From Acholeplasmatales bacterium (lineage in GTDB: Bacteria; Bacillota_I; Bacilli_A; Acholeplasmatales; Anaeroplasmataceae): a DNA stretch of 23,918 bases. The position numbers were made by a program, and so were the translations under genes. This document shows positions 4,066-12,103 of the stretch, in pieces (within the stretch, counting starts at the first letter, position 1; every line of letters begins with the position of its first letter). Below the pieces are notes generated by a model. It worked only from the letters and a program-made list of their open reading frames with translations. It was not told the DNA's origin and did not search any database. The stretch lies in NCBI GenBank assembly GCA_016282815.1, contig JAEELU010000040.1:1-23918 (forward strand). The letters are read 5' to 3'.

Positions 4066-5129
4066 TGCCTGTATATAAGGATAAAAACAAACATTGGTAC
4101 TTTATTGTTACTATCAATTATAAACAATATAAAAGAGTAAAATATAATGGCAAATATATGCTTTCAAAAGCTGAAGCTTTAGCCTATGAACAAGAATTCA
4201 TTAAATCAATAAATGGATTAAATGATGAAGATAAAACACTGCTTGATCTATTTCATGAATACATTAGTGCATCTAAATCAAGCTTAAAGGAATCAACTAA
4301 ATATAATTATGAAAAATTCGAAAAGAATTATTTACCATTTATTTCAAACAAAAAAATATTCATGTTGAAACCAAATGATATACTTGAATGGAGAAATAAA
4401 TTATCTGAAACTGATTTAAGTGTTAATTATAAGAACAGGCTTCAAAATATCATGAAGAGTCTTTTAGAATATGGCGCTATCATGTATAATCTTAATGGAA
4501 AGCTACAATATAGCCTTATGCAACCTTTTAAAGATAATGATGTAAAAGTAATCAACACTAAAACAAAATACTTAGAAATCGAAAATTTTAAACTTCTTCT
4601 AAAACCTCTAGAACCAACAAACTATTATTACATAGTTCTATGGACATTATATTTTACTGGATTAAGAATTGGAGAGCTTGCAGCCTTAACAGTTGCAGAC
4701 ATCAATAATAAATGTATTTCTATAAATAAAGACTATTCAAGAATTAAGAGTGTAGATATCATTCAGGCACCAAAGAATAATAATTCTATAAGGATAGTTC
4801 CATTGGATGATGTCACATATGAAATGCTTAAGGAATTTATAAAAGGTAAGAATCCTAATGAAATCATATTTCATCAAAAATCCAAGTACTTGAATCAGCA
4901 AAAATTAAGGAGAATGATTTCCAGGTTACAAGCAGAAGCTAATCTTAATGATTATGAAATCACACCTCATACATTGAGACATTCTTATAGCTCAAATCTA
5001 AAAAAATTAGGGTATGATGAATATACCATTTCAAAATTGATGGGTAATACTCCGACAATTGCTTCAAACACATATATTCATACTAATTTAAATTATGATG
5101 AAATCAGTAAAAATATAGGCAAAATTTAG
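4065..5129 (+). CDS. int: Tyrosine recombinase integrase
   Basis: A 354-residue site-specific recombinase. Residues 1-48 are an AP2-like arm-binding domain (MPVYKDKNKHWYFIVTINYK). About 58-165 form the SAM-like core-binding domain. About 170-354 form the catalytic domain, with Arg201 (TGLRIGELAAL), Lys237 (APKN), His302 and Arg305 (HTLRHS) and nucleophile Tyr337 (SNTYIHT). The position normally held by His or Trp before the tyrosine is Asn328 (LMGNTP). It would catalyse integration and excision at the tRNA-Ser gene 67 bases away. It is cotranslated with the RHH-like gene. Confidence 0.93.
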   Translation: MPVYKDKNKHWYFIVTINYKQYKRVKYNGKYMLSKAEALAYEQEFIKSINGLNDEDKTLLDLFHEYISASKSSLKESTKYNYEKFEKNYLPFISNKKIFMLKPNDILEWRNKLSETDLSVNYKNRLQNIMKSLLEYGAIMYNLNGKLQYSLMQPFKDNDVKVINTKTKYLEIENFKLLLKPLEPTNYYYIVLWTLYFTGLRIGELAALTVADINNKCISINKDYSRIKSVDIIQAPKNNNSIRIVPLDDVTYEMLKEFIKGKNPNEIIFHQKSKYLNQQKLRRMISRLQAEANLNDYEITPHTLRHSYSSNLKKLGYDEYTISKLMGNTPTIASNTYIHTNLNYDEISKNIGKI

Positions 5130-5132
5130 TTG

Positions 5133-5152
5133 TTCTTACCTAATTCTTACCT
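5133..5152. repeat. Direct repeats after the integrase, possible arm sites
   Basis: Two copies of TTCTTACCT at 5133-5141 and 5144-5152, 11 bases apart (one helical turn). They lie between the integrase stop and the tRNA. This is where an integrase N-terminal domain would bind arm-type sites next to the attachment core. Confidence 0.45.
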
Positions 5153-5164
5153 GAACAAAATAAA

Positions 5165-5190
5165 AACGGCTTATTTAAGCCGTTATTTCT
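5165..5190. terminator. Bidirectional terminator between int and tRNA-Ser
   Basis: AACGGCTT-ATTT-AAGCCGTT forms a perfect 8-base-pair stem. T-rich sequence follows on the plus strand (ATTTCTTT) and a T-run follows on the minus strand (TTTTTATTTT). It ends both the integrase and the tRNA transcripts. Confidence 0.85.
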
Positions 5191-5235
5191 TTAAGTGGCG
5201 GAGCAAGAGGGATTCGAACCCTCGCACCAGTTACC
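5190..5235. other. Putative attachment site at the tRNA 3' end
   Basis: The integrase orientation and closeness to the 3' half of tRNA-Ser point to insertion here. The core should be a stretch of the T-arm and acceptor end. I found no second copy of the tRNA 3' sequence at 1-5190, so the other junction must lie left of the window. The exact crossover cannot be placed. Confidence 0.55.
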
Positions 5236-5286
5236 CGGTCTACTTCCTTAGCAGGGAAGCCTCTTGAGCCTCTTGAGTATTACTCC
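5196..5286 (-). tRNA. tRNA-Ser(GCU)
   Basis: A 91-base class II tRNA with encoded CCA. The acceptor GGAGUAA pairs with UUGCUCC. The anticodon stem CUUCC/GGAAG holds the loop CUGCUAA with anticodon GCU. A long variable arm (GACCGGGUAACUGGU region) and T-arm GAGGG-UUCGAAU-CCCUC are present. It reads AGC and AGU serine codons. Its 3' end faces the integrase and is intact, as expected when an element rebuilds the target on integration. Confidence 0.96.
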
Positions 5287-5304
5287 ACTACCAAGCGCTT
5301 TTTC

Positions 5305-5333
5305 ATTATACATTAATAATATTTATAAGTCAA
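5305..5333 (-). promoter_or_regulatory. Promoter of tRNA-Ser
   Basis: Minus-strand TTGACT (5328-5333), 17-base spacer, TATAAT (5305-5310). It starts about 11 bases before the mature tRNA 5' end. Confidence 0.8.
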
Positions 5334-5338
5334 TAAAA

Positions 5339-6088
5339 TTATAAATCTATTTCTAGTAGAATAGGGCAATGATCACTACCATAAATATCAGTTAAAATAT
5401 CAGTTTTTTTGATGCTATCCTTTAGATTATCTGATACTAAAAAGTAGTCTATTCTCCAACCTGCATTATTTGCTCTTGCGTTAAATCTATAGCTCCACCA
5501 CGAATATTTGACTTCTGATGGATTTTGATATCTATATGTATCTATGAATCCTGTGTTTAATAGAAGAGATAGCTTTGTACGTTCCTCGATTGTAAATCCA
5601 GCATTTCTAGTATTAGAATCAGGATTCTTAATATCTATACGCTCGTGGGCTACATTTAAATCGCCACATAATATTACTGATTTTTTTGCCTTTAGATTAT
5701 TTAGATATTCTCTAAAATCATCCTCAAATACCATTCTATAATCAAGTCTTTTTAATTCCTCTTGTGAATTAGGAACATATACATTTACTAAATAATAATT
5801 ATCATATTCTAATGTAATGATTCGTCCCTCGTCATTATATTTATCTCCAATGCCGTAATAAACATTATTTGGCTTATGCTTTGTGTATATTAATGTACCA
5901 CTGTATCCTTTTTTAATGGCACTAGAAATATAATAATTGTAGCCTGGTATATTTAAATCAAGCTGATTTTCTTGACATTTAGTTTCCTGAATAGAGAAGA
6001 AGTCAGCATCTATTTGTTTAAAGAAGTCATCAAAGCCTTTTGTTTTACATGCTCTAATGCCATTTACGTTCCAGCTTATAAATTTCAT
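5339..6088 (-). CDS. exoA: Exodeoxyribonuclease III / AP endonuclease
   Basis: A 249-residue enzyme of the ExoIII (Xth) family. It cuts DNA at abasic sites and removes 3' nucleotides in base-excision repair in the cytoplasm. The catalytic motifs of the exonuclease-endonuclease-phosphatase fold are all visible: SWNVNGIRA at the start, IQETKCQ with the metal-binding glutamate, VNVYVPN, CGDLNVAH, YSWWSYR, WRIDYFLVS, and the final GSDHCPI with the catalytic histidine. Length is normal for the family. It is the first chromosomal protein gene next to the element, transcribed towards tRNA-Ser. Confidence 0.95.
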   Translation of the reverse strand: MKFISWNVNGIRACKTKGFDDFFKQIDADFFSIQETKCQENQLDLNIPGYNYYISSAIKKGYSGTLIYTKHKPNNVYYGIGDKYNDEGRIITLEYDNYYLVNVYVPNSQEELKRLDYRMVFEDDFREYLNNLKAKKSVILCGDLNVAHERIDIKNPDSNTRNAGFTIEERTKLSLLLNTGFIDTYRYQNPSEVKYSWWSYRFNARANNAGWRIDYFLVSDNLKDSIKKTDILTDIYGSDHCPILLEIDL

Positions 6089-6108
6089 TGTTATCTACCT
6101 CAATGGGT

Positions 6109-6155
6109 ATTTTATCATATTATTTATTGTTAATTCAATGTAAATAATATATAAT
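6109..6155. promoter_or_regulatory. Divergent promoters of exoA and the CBM20-fprA operon
   Basis: Rightward: TTGTTA (6127-6132), 17 bases, TATAAT (6150-6155). Leftward: TTGAAT (6133-6138), 18 bases, TAAAAT (6109-6114) with an extended TG. The two -35 boxes abut, so polymerases would compete. Confidence 0.7.
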
Positions 6156-6193
6156 AATAACTGATAAACACGATGAAATGAGGGAATTTAATA

Positions 6194-6502
6194 ATGAGTA
6201 ATGTTAGTGTAAAAATTGTCGTTCGTACAAGCGCAAGTTCAAAGGTTTTAATTGTTGGTAATGTTCCAGCATTAGGTGGTTGGGATCCATCAAAGGCTGT
6301 AGAGCTAAAGAAGGAGCAGGATGGATCATTTAGTGTTTCTAAAATGCTACCAACAGGTCAAATAGTAGAATTTAAGATTTTATGTGACAAGAGCTGGGAT
6401 AAGGTTGAAAAGGGTGTATATAATGAGGAGATTAAAAACCATATTATTTCACCAGAAAAGGGATTAGTTGCTGAATACGACGTAGCTAGATTTAATAAAT
6501 AG
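6194..6502 (+). CDS. Free-standing CBM20-type starch-binding protein
   Basis: The 102 residues are essentially one carbohydrate-binding module of family 20: VLIVGNVPALGGWDPSKAVEL is the typical opening, followed by VEFKILCDKSW with the binding-site aromatic. There is no signal peptide and no attached enzyme domain, so it would stay in the cytoplasm and may bind glycogen or a glycan-linked partner. It starts an operon with fprA 15 bases on. Linked function with a flavodiiron protein is not obvious. Alternatively the fold may serve another ligand. Confidence 0.8.
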   Translation: MSNVSVKIVVRTSASSKVLIVGNVPALGGWDPSKAVELKKEQDGSFSVSKMLPTGQIVEFKILCDKSWDKVEKGVYNEEIKNHIISPEKGLVAEYDVARFNK

Positions 6503-6517
6503 TAAAGGAGTTGTAAT

Positions 6518-7660
6518 ATGAAGGATATTATTTATGTTGGCGTAAATGATTATGATATAGAATTATTTGAAGGCCAATACCCTGTTGATCATGGTATGAG
6601 CTATAATTCATATCTAATCAATGATGAAAAAATAGCAGTAATGGATTCTGTAGATAAGGGCTTTAGCGATAAGTGGCTTCAAAATGTAGAAAAGGCACTT
6701 GCTGGTAAGAAGCCTGATTATTTAGTTATTTCACATATGGAGCCAGATCATTCTGGAAGTATTGTGGAATTTACTAAGAAATATCCAAATGCCACATTAG
6801 TTTCTACAGATAAGGCATTTAAGTTCCTTGTACAATTTTATGGAGATGTAAAAAACAATAAGGTTGTAGTAAAGGAAGGGGAGACTTTATCATTAGGTAA
6901 GCACACATTAAAGTTTATTATGGCACCAATGGTTCACTGGCCAGAGGTAATGTTTACCTATGATGAATATGAGAAGGTATTATTCTCAGCTGATGGCTTC
7001 GGTAAATTTGGTACATTAGATTATGATGATCCTGAGGGATGGGCATGTGAAGCTAGAAGATATTATTTTGGTATTGTCGGTAAATATGGTAATCAGGTAC
7101 AGGCAGTATTAAAGAAGCTTCAGGGTGTAGAGGTTAAGGCTATTTGCCCACTTCATGGACCTGTATTAGATGATAATCTATCATATTATCTAGGACTATA
7201 TGATACTTGGAGTAAGTATGAGGCTGAGAGCAAGGGAGTATTTATACCTGTAGCAAGCGTATATGGTAATACTATGGACGCAGCAGAAAAGCTAAAGGAA
7301 ATGCTTGAGAAAAAGGGTATAAAGGCAGTTGTATGTGATTTAAATAGAGATTCTATGACTGAAGCATTTGAGGATGCCTTTAGATATGATAGAATCGTGT
7401 TCGCTTCAGTTACCTATAATGGTACTATTTTCCCATCTATGAATACATTTATTGAGGGATTAGTAGAAAGAGGATACCAAAATAAAAAGGTTGGTATTAT
7501 CGAGAATGGTACGTGGGCACCTATGGCAGGCAAGGTTATTCTAGAAAAGCTTTCTAAGCTAAAAAATATTGAAATACTAGAGCCTACTGTAAAGCTTACA
7601 TCTAGATTAGACGAAGTATCATTGAAGCAATTGGAGGATTTAGCAAATAATTTAGAATAG
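6518..7660 (+). CDS. fprA: Flavodiiron protein (A-type flavoprotein)
   Basis: A 380-residue two-domain oxygen or nitric-oxide reductase of anaerobes. The N-terminal metallo-beta-lactamase-like domain has all diiron ligands: His73, Glu75, Asp77, His78 (SHMEPDHSGS), His140 (MVHWPE), Asp159 (SADGFG) and His213 (PLHGPV). The C-terminal flavodoxin domain binds FMN (ASVYGNT at 246-252 and IENGTWAP). There is no rubredoxin domain attached, so electrons come from a separate carrier. AAGGAG lies 7 bases before the ATG. Together with the superoxide reductase nearby it suggests a strict anaerobe coping with oxygen. Confidence 0.94.
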   Translation: MKDIIYVGVNDYDIELFEGQYPVDHGMSYNSYLINDEKIAVMDSVDKGFSDKWLQNVEKALAGKKPDYLVISHMEPDHSGSIVEFTKKYPNATLVSTDKAFKFLVQFYGDVKNNKVVVKEGETLSLGKHTLKFIMAPMVHWPEVMFTYDEYEKVLFSADGFGKFGTLDYDDPEGWACEARRYYFGIVGKYGNQVQAVLKKLQGVEVKAICPLHGPVLDDNLSYYLGLYDTWSKYEAESKGVFIPVASVYGNTMDAAEKLKEMLEKKGIKAVVCDLNRDSMTEAFEDAFRYDRIVFASVTYNGTIFPSMNTFIEGLVERGYQNKKVGIIENGTWAPMAGKVILEKLSKLKNIEILEPTVKLTSRLDEVSLKQLEDLANNLE

Positions 7661-7670
7661 GAGTGATACT

Positions 7671-9200
7671 ATGAAATTAAGAAGATTAATTCTATCTTTT
7701 GTGTTTCTATTCGTATTTATGTTTGGGCTTGCTTCATGTGGAGGAAAGTGTGAAACACATGAGTTCTCTGAGTGGCAGGTTGTAGAAGCACCAACAGATA
7801 GTAAAAAAGGTTCCGCAACAAGAACCTGCTCAAAGTGTAAAGAGGTTGAAACGCTTGAATTACCTATACTTAGTGAGGCTGATTATACCATCACAGGAGT
7901 AGAAGGAGTGGATTGTACAGCTAATAATGCACTTAAGTACACTTTGAAAACAAACGCAAATATCGTAATATCTACTAGTGGACATATTGGTGATATTTAT
8001 TGTGAAAAATGTGGTTTGTCTTTAGTTCCAGATACATTCTACACTAATATGACTACTGCATCTAACTATACTTCATTCACATTAAAGCTTGATAATATTA
8101 CAATCGATAATATGAAAATGAATATCAAGGACGCAGAGGCTGAGGTTCAGCTAGGTCAAACATTCGATGATATCAAGGTATTTGGTAAGGCTACAATTAC
8201 TAACACAACTACTCCAACAATGGTAGGTAATTACAAATTTGAATATGAGAAGAATATTCTTTATTATTCAACTGATGTAACTGGTACTACTGTATATGGA
8301 CAGAAGGATATATCATCAATAATTGAGGTTGTTAAAACAGTACTTACAAAAATAGATGCTTACTTTAAGAATAAGGAAACTAAGGCTATCGATAATGCTC
8401 AAATTTTAGCATTTATTAAGAAGGTATGTAAAACAGGCCACACTGATGATAAATATAGCCTAAAACTTGATTCTACGAAGGTTAGAGCATTAAATGCAGA
8501 TTTAAAGAATAAATCAATTAAGGAAATTACAGGTCTTAATTTAGATACATATAAGGCACTCGTTGTAGCTATGATTGATTATAATTCAATTACAGGATTA
8601 GTAAATATGCTTGATATGTTTATGAGTGGAATATTTGATAAGGTTGAAAATGCTCTTACTACAGTAATAAGTATGTTTCCACAAGGAGTATTACCAATGT
8701 TACTTGGTGACTCTTTAGATACAGTTTATACACCAGCTAAGCTTGTTGTTAAACTATTAGAAAAGCAAGGAATTACTAATGAAAAGCTTACTGCAGCAAC
8801 AACAATAAAGGAAGTAGTTTGTGCATTAGACTCATCAGTAGACCAAAATGAAAACAAGGTAGTAGCATCAGCTGATTTAGTAAGATTATTTAAGATTACT
8901 AAGCTAGATGGAGAATCTGATTCAAATGCTTTATTTAGAACAATTAATGCATTATTAGATCAATCATTCTATACAGTAATATGTGGTCTTTTAAAACAAG
9001 ATGTAGCTATTACTTATGCACTTGTAGATAAGGCAATAGATGAGGTATTAAATAATACTATTATTCCAGAGCTATTTATCAATAAGAATGGTATTATTGA
9101 TTCAGGTGTACTTCAATTTGTGAATGGTAATGCTAAAACAACAATTACTTTAAAAATAAATGATCATATTACACCTGTAAGTGCAAAAGCAGCACAATAA
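7671..9200 (+). CDS. Lipoprotein with a Cys-rich N-terminal motif
   Basis: A 509-residue secreted lipoprotein. A signal peptide with lipobox LASC (Cys23 lipidated) is followed by a short module, HEFSEWQVVEAPTDSKKGS then TRTCSKCKEVE. This module is widespread in surface proteins of gut Bacillota. A second CxxC pair (YCEKCG) follows near residue 123. The remaining roughly 380 residues are helical and beta segments without a domain I recognise. It is 10 bases behind fprA in the same operon and ends at a strong terminator. Attachment to the outer face of the membrane is secure; function is unknown. The paired cysteines may bind a metal. Confidence 0.85.
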   Translation: MKLRRLILSFVFLFVFMFGLASCGGKCETHEFSEWQVVEAPTDSKKGSATRTCSKCKEVETLELPILSEADYTITGVEGVDCTANNALKYTLKTNANIVISTSGHIGDIYCEKCGLSLVPDTFYTNMTTASNYTSFTLKLDNITIDNMKMNIKDAEAEVQLGQTFDDIKVFGKATITNTTTPTMVGNYKFEYEKNILYYSTDVTGTTVYGQKDISSIIEVVKTVLTKIDAYFKNKETKAIDNAQILAFIKKVCKTGHTDDKYSLKLDSTKVRALNADLKNKSIKEITGLNLDTYKALVVAMIDYNSITGLVNMLDMFMSGIFDKVENALTTVISMFPQGVLPMLLGDSLDTVYTPAKLVVKLLEKQGITNEKLTAATTIKEVVCALDSSVDQNENKVVASADLVRLFKITKLDGESDSNALFRTINALLDQSFYTVICGLLKQDVAITYALVDKAIDEVLNNTIIPELFINKNGIIDSGVLQFVNGNAKTTITLKINDHITPVSAKAAQ

Positions 9201-9207
9201 AAAAATA

Positions 9208-9238
9208 CCCAGTTCGTTTTGAACTGGGTTTTTCTTTT
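9208..9238. terminator. Terminator after the lipoprotein gene
   Basis: CCCAGTTC-GTTTT-GAACTGGG, followed by TTTTTCTTTT. An A-run on the left side lets it also serve the convergent superoxide reductase gene. Confidence 0.92.
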
Positions 9239-9241
9239 GGC

Positions 9242-9622
9242 TTATTTTGTTGCCTTCCAAAGACCATGTAGATTACAGTATGCGTATGCTTCCTCAAGCA
9301 CTTCGTTATCAAGTAGCTTGAATTGAGCCTTAGGCTCATCAGTAGGAGTAAGCACCTTTCTTTGGTTTCCTAGGTTTGTTTTGATTGAAATCCACTCAAT
9401 ATAGTGTGGATCTGTCATAGGGTGTAATACTGAACCAATAGTAATAGTTACTAAATCACCCTTAACATCAATCTCAGGAATGTGCTTTTCTCTTGCAGCT
9501 TCAACAGTACCAGGAATGATTTCCTCCATTGAATCTCCGCAGCAAGAAGGATTACATTTACCCTTTTTAACCATAGCTACCATAGTTCCACATTTCTTAC
9601 AAATAAAAAATTTTTGTTCCAT
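9242..9622 (-). CDS. Desulfoferrodoxin (two-iron superoxide reductase)
   Basis: A 126-residue enzyme that reduces superoxide to hydrogen peroxide without making oxygen. The N-terminal desulforedoxin centre has Cys8, Cys11, Cys27 and Cys28. The catalytic iron site has Glu46-Lys47-His48 (EKHIPE), His67 (LHPMTDP), His73, Cys116 and His119 (CNLHGLW). This is the classic 2Fe type. It lies 15 bases downstream of the AEC transporter gene, probably cotranscribed, and converges with the fprA operon. Confidence 0.95.
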   Translation of the reverse strand: MEQKFFICKKCGTMVAMVKKGKCNPSCCGDSMEEIIPGTVEAAREKHIPEIDVKGDLVTITIGSVLHPMTDPHYIEWISIKTNLGNQRKVLTPTDEPKAQFKLLDNEVLEEAYAYCNLHGLWKATK

Positions 9623-9637
9623 ACCTTACCTTCCTTT

Positions 9638-10690
9638 CTATAAAATTCCTATTTGTGCACAAGTAAATATTATTAAAAATAGTGTTATTGATGATAATAT
9701 TGTTGTCCAAACAACTAGCTGTCCTGCAAGCTCACTATCATTATTCATCTCACTTGCCATAGGTACGCTTGATACTGCAACAGGAGTAGAGAATAAGCAG
9801 ATTAATGCAGGAAAATATCTAATATCATTGAATCCCATAAAATAAGCTATTATTAATACTGTAACTGGTACTAATACAATTCTTATAGATGTACCAATGA
9901 TGATTTGCTTTTTAAGTCTTGCGATAGCACTAAATTTGAATCCTCCACCTAAAGCAATTAGTGCGATAGGAGATGCACATGCTGCAAGCCACTTAATTGT
10001 TGTATATAGGAAGCTTACACCATTGTATTCTAGGAATACTGATTGCTTATTACCATTTGAATCAACTAATACATCGTTAGCATATGTAAAGCCGTTTGCG
10101 TATATAATTAATGATTTTATTGCTAGGAATACTAATCCTGTTAATACGGCAATAATAAGTGGGTTTTTACAAATCTTAATTATGATTTCCTTAGGACTAG
10201 GTCTATTACCACCCTCATCCTTAATGAAGATAGAAAGTGATATTATAGCAAGTACATTAAATAGAGGAATTGATACAGCTGATATTATGGCACCAATACC
10301 CTTGGCTGTTTCATTACCTGCAGCTAAAAGCTCTATTAAGCCTATACCAATGATTGCATAATTAGATCTAAATATACATTGTAATACTACACCCTTTTGC
10401 TTATCCTCTGGAATGAATAGCTTTACAATTAATAATCCGATAAAGAACAATACTATTATCGCTACTGCAGAGAATAATAGAACAGGCCAATATGTACCAA
10501 CATCACTTATATTCTTGATATCATAGATATTTTTAAATAATAGTAATGGTAATAACAATCTAAAGCTTAGCTTATTTAGAGTTCCCCAAAAGGAATCAGG
10601 GAATATTTTTAATAGTTTAAGACCATAGCCAATTACGATACATAATATTATTGGTAATACAGCATTTATGGTAAATAAAAAGCTTTCCAT
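9638..10690 (-). CDS. AEC-family membrane transporter
   Basis: A 350-residue integral membrane protein with about ten hydrophobic segments in two halves separated by a polar loop (KDEGGNRPSPKE). The start ITINAVLPIILCIVIGYGLK-like and the end LPVAVSSVPMASEMN-like patterns (here FSTPVAVSSVPMASEMNND) are those of the auxin-efflux-carrier family PF03547, which in bacteria often exports small carboxylates such as malate. Substrate cannot be told from sequence. A -10-like TGCTAAAAT lies upstream on the minus strand near 10738-10746. Confidence 0.88.
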   Translation of the reverse strand: MESFLFTINAVLPIILCIVIGYGLKLLKIFPDSFWGTLNKLSFRLLLPLLLFKNIYDIKNISDVGTYWPVLLFSAVAIIVLFFIGLLIVKLFIPEDKQKGVVLQCIFRSNYAIIGIGLIELLAAGNETAKGIGAIISAVSIPLFNVLAIISLSIFIKDEGGNRPSPKEIIIKICKNPLIIAVLTGLVFLAIKSLIIYANGFTYANDVLVDSNGNKQSVFLEYNGVSFLYTTIKWLAACASPIALIALGGGFKFSAIARLKKQIIIGTSIRIVLVPVTVLIIAYFMGFNDIRYFPALICLFSTPVAVSSVPMASEMNNDSELAGQLVVWTTILSSITLFLIIFTCAQIGIL

Positions 10691-10822
10691 ATTAATTCCT
10701 TTCTTGTAATTACTCTCTCAATCTTTACTTAATTTTAGCATAATTATTTAAAAAATAATATTAATATGTTTATATTAAGAAAAAAGTAGTATAATTTCTA
10801 GTGGTAGAAAGGAATTGGAAAA

Positions 10823-11515
10823 ATGATAAAAAAATTAATTTGTGAGTGTTTAGGTACAGCAGTATTATGCTTTTTCGCATGTGGTGTTGCTGTATGGACA
10901 GGCGTTAATACAGTAGCAACAGCATTAGCATTTGGTTTAGTAATTGTAGCAATGGCTTATTCAATTGGCAACATTTCAGGATGCCATATCAATCCTGCTG
11001 TAACAATCGCTATGATGATCAGAAAGGAAATGAGCATAAAGGAAGGACTATTATATATGTGTGCTCAGGTTGTAGGTGCATTCGTTGGTTCATTATTATT
11101 AGCTCTTTCTGTAAGAGGCTTTGGTGCATTAGGTGGAAATGCAATTCAACCTACTCTAATGTCAAATGGTGAGTTAGACGCATTAAGCTATATCGGCGCA
11201 TTTGTTATTGAGCTAGTATTAACATTCGTATTTGTATTTGTAATTATTGCAATTACAGATAAGAAGCATGACAATACTAAGATTGCTGGATTAGTAATCG
11301 GCTTAACATTAGTATTAGTTCATTTAGTTGGCTTAGGATTCACTGGTACTTCAGTTAACCCTGCTAGAAGCTTAGCTCCTGCAGTATTACAAGCATTTGC
11401 TGGTAATACAACTTCATTAACTCAAATTTGGATTTGGATTTTAGCTCCTCTTGCTGGTGGTGCACTAGCTGCTTTAATCTATAATTTATTATTTGGTAAG
11501 AAGACAAACGAGTAA
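10823..11515 (+). CDS. Aquaporin, water-selective (AqpZ type)
   Basis: A 230-residue six-helix MIP channel with two NPA motifs (INPAVT at 56-61, VNPARS at 178-183). The selectivity filter can be read by alignment to E. coli AqpZ: Phe38, His167 (LVHLVG), Thr176 and Arg182. This is the water-channel set rather than the glycerol-facilitator set. RBS AAAGGAATTG precedes the ATG, and a TATAAT at 10790-10795 is a likely -10. It stands alone with a strong terminator, so it is not part of a glycerol operon. Confidence 0.93.
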   Translation: MIKKLICECLGTAVLCFFACGVAVWTGVNTVATALAFGLVIVAMAYSIGNISGCHINPAVTIAMMIRKEMSIKEGLLYMCAQVVGAFVGSLLLALSVRGFGALGGNAIQPTLMSNGELDALSYIGAFVIELVLTFVFVFVIIAITDKKHDNTKIAGLVIGLTLVLVHLVGLGFTGTSVNPARSLAPAVLQAFAGNTTSLTQIWIWILAPLAGGALAALIYNLLFGKKTNE

Positions 11516-11535
11516 TTAAATAAGAATAACAGTAA

Positions 11536-11564
11536 ATATCCTCACCGAACGTGAGGATATTTTT
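11536..11564 (+). terminator. Terminator after the aquaporin gene
   Basis: ATATCCTCAC-CGAAC-GTGAGGATAT followed by TTTT. It ends only a few bases before the ribosome site of the next gene, so that gene is fed by read-through or by a promoter within this region. Confidence 0.9.
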
Positions 11565-11576
11565 ATGAGGGTAGCT

Positions 11577-12065
11577 ATGAATAAAATAATAGTTTTAGGT
11601 CCGTCGGGGGCTGGTAAAAGTGTTTTTTCAAGAAAACTTAATAAGATAACTAATATACCCGTATTCCATCTAGATAATATTTGGTGGGAAAGTGATAAAT
11701 CTCATATTGAAAGAGAAGTATTTGACAAAGAATTAGCTAGTATATTATCTAAAGATAAATGGATTATAGATGGTGATTATTCTAGAACATATGAAATAAG
11801 ATTTCAAAACGCAGATACTGTATTCTTTTTAGATTACCCTCTTGATTTATGCCTTACAGGTGCTGAAGAGAGAATAGGTAAAAAGAGAGAAGATTTACCT
11901 TGGGTTGAGGAGGAATTCGATAAGGAATTTCAGGAATGGATAATTAATTGGTTTAAGGATGTTAGACCAATTGTTTATAGTATGATTGATAAATATAAGA
12001 ATAATAAAAATATTTATATTTTCAAATCACGTAATGATGCTGATAATTTTATTTCTAACTTATAA
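11577..12065 (+). CDS. P-loop nucleoside kinase-like protein (FlaR-like)
   Basis: A 162-residue protein with a Walker A motif (GPSGAGKS at residues 8-15) and the pattern IPVFHLDNIWW typical of proteins annotated as DNA topology modulation protein FlaR, which are adenylate-kinase-like in fold. DTVFFLDYPLDLCL fits the second kinase motif. ATG at 11577 is preferred because GAGGG is 6 bases upstream; the ATG at 11565 lies in the terminator tail. The real substrate of this family is unclear, and the FlaR name should not be taken as function. Confidence 0.82.
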   Translation: MNKIIVLGPSGAGKSVFSRKLNKITNIPVFHLDNIWWESDKSHIEREVFDKELASILSKDKWIIDGDYSRTYEIRFQNADTVFFLDYPLDLCLTGAEERIGKKREDLPWVEEEFDKEFQEWIINWFKDVRPIVYSMIDKYKNNKNIYIFKSRNDADNFISNL

Positions 12066-12103
12066 AATACTTTCGTTATAATGATTTATGCATTATAATT
12101 GTT

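Noticed and set aside
1..5190. A second copy of the tRNA-Ser 3' end as the left attachment site
   Set aside because: Looked for the T-arm and acceptor sequence and found none; the element must continue left of the window.
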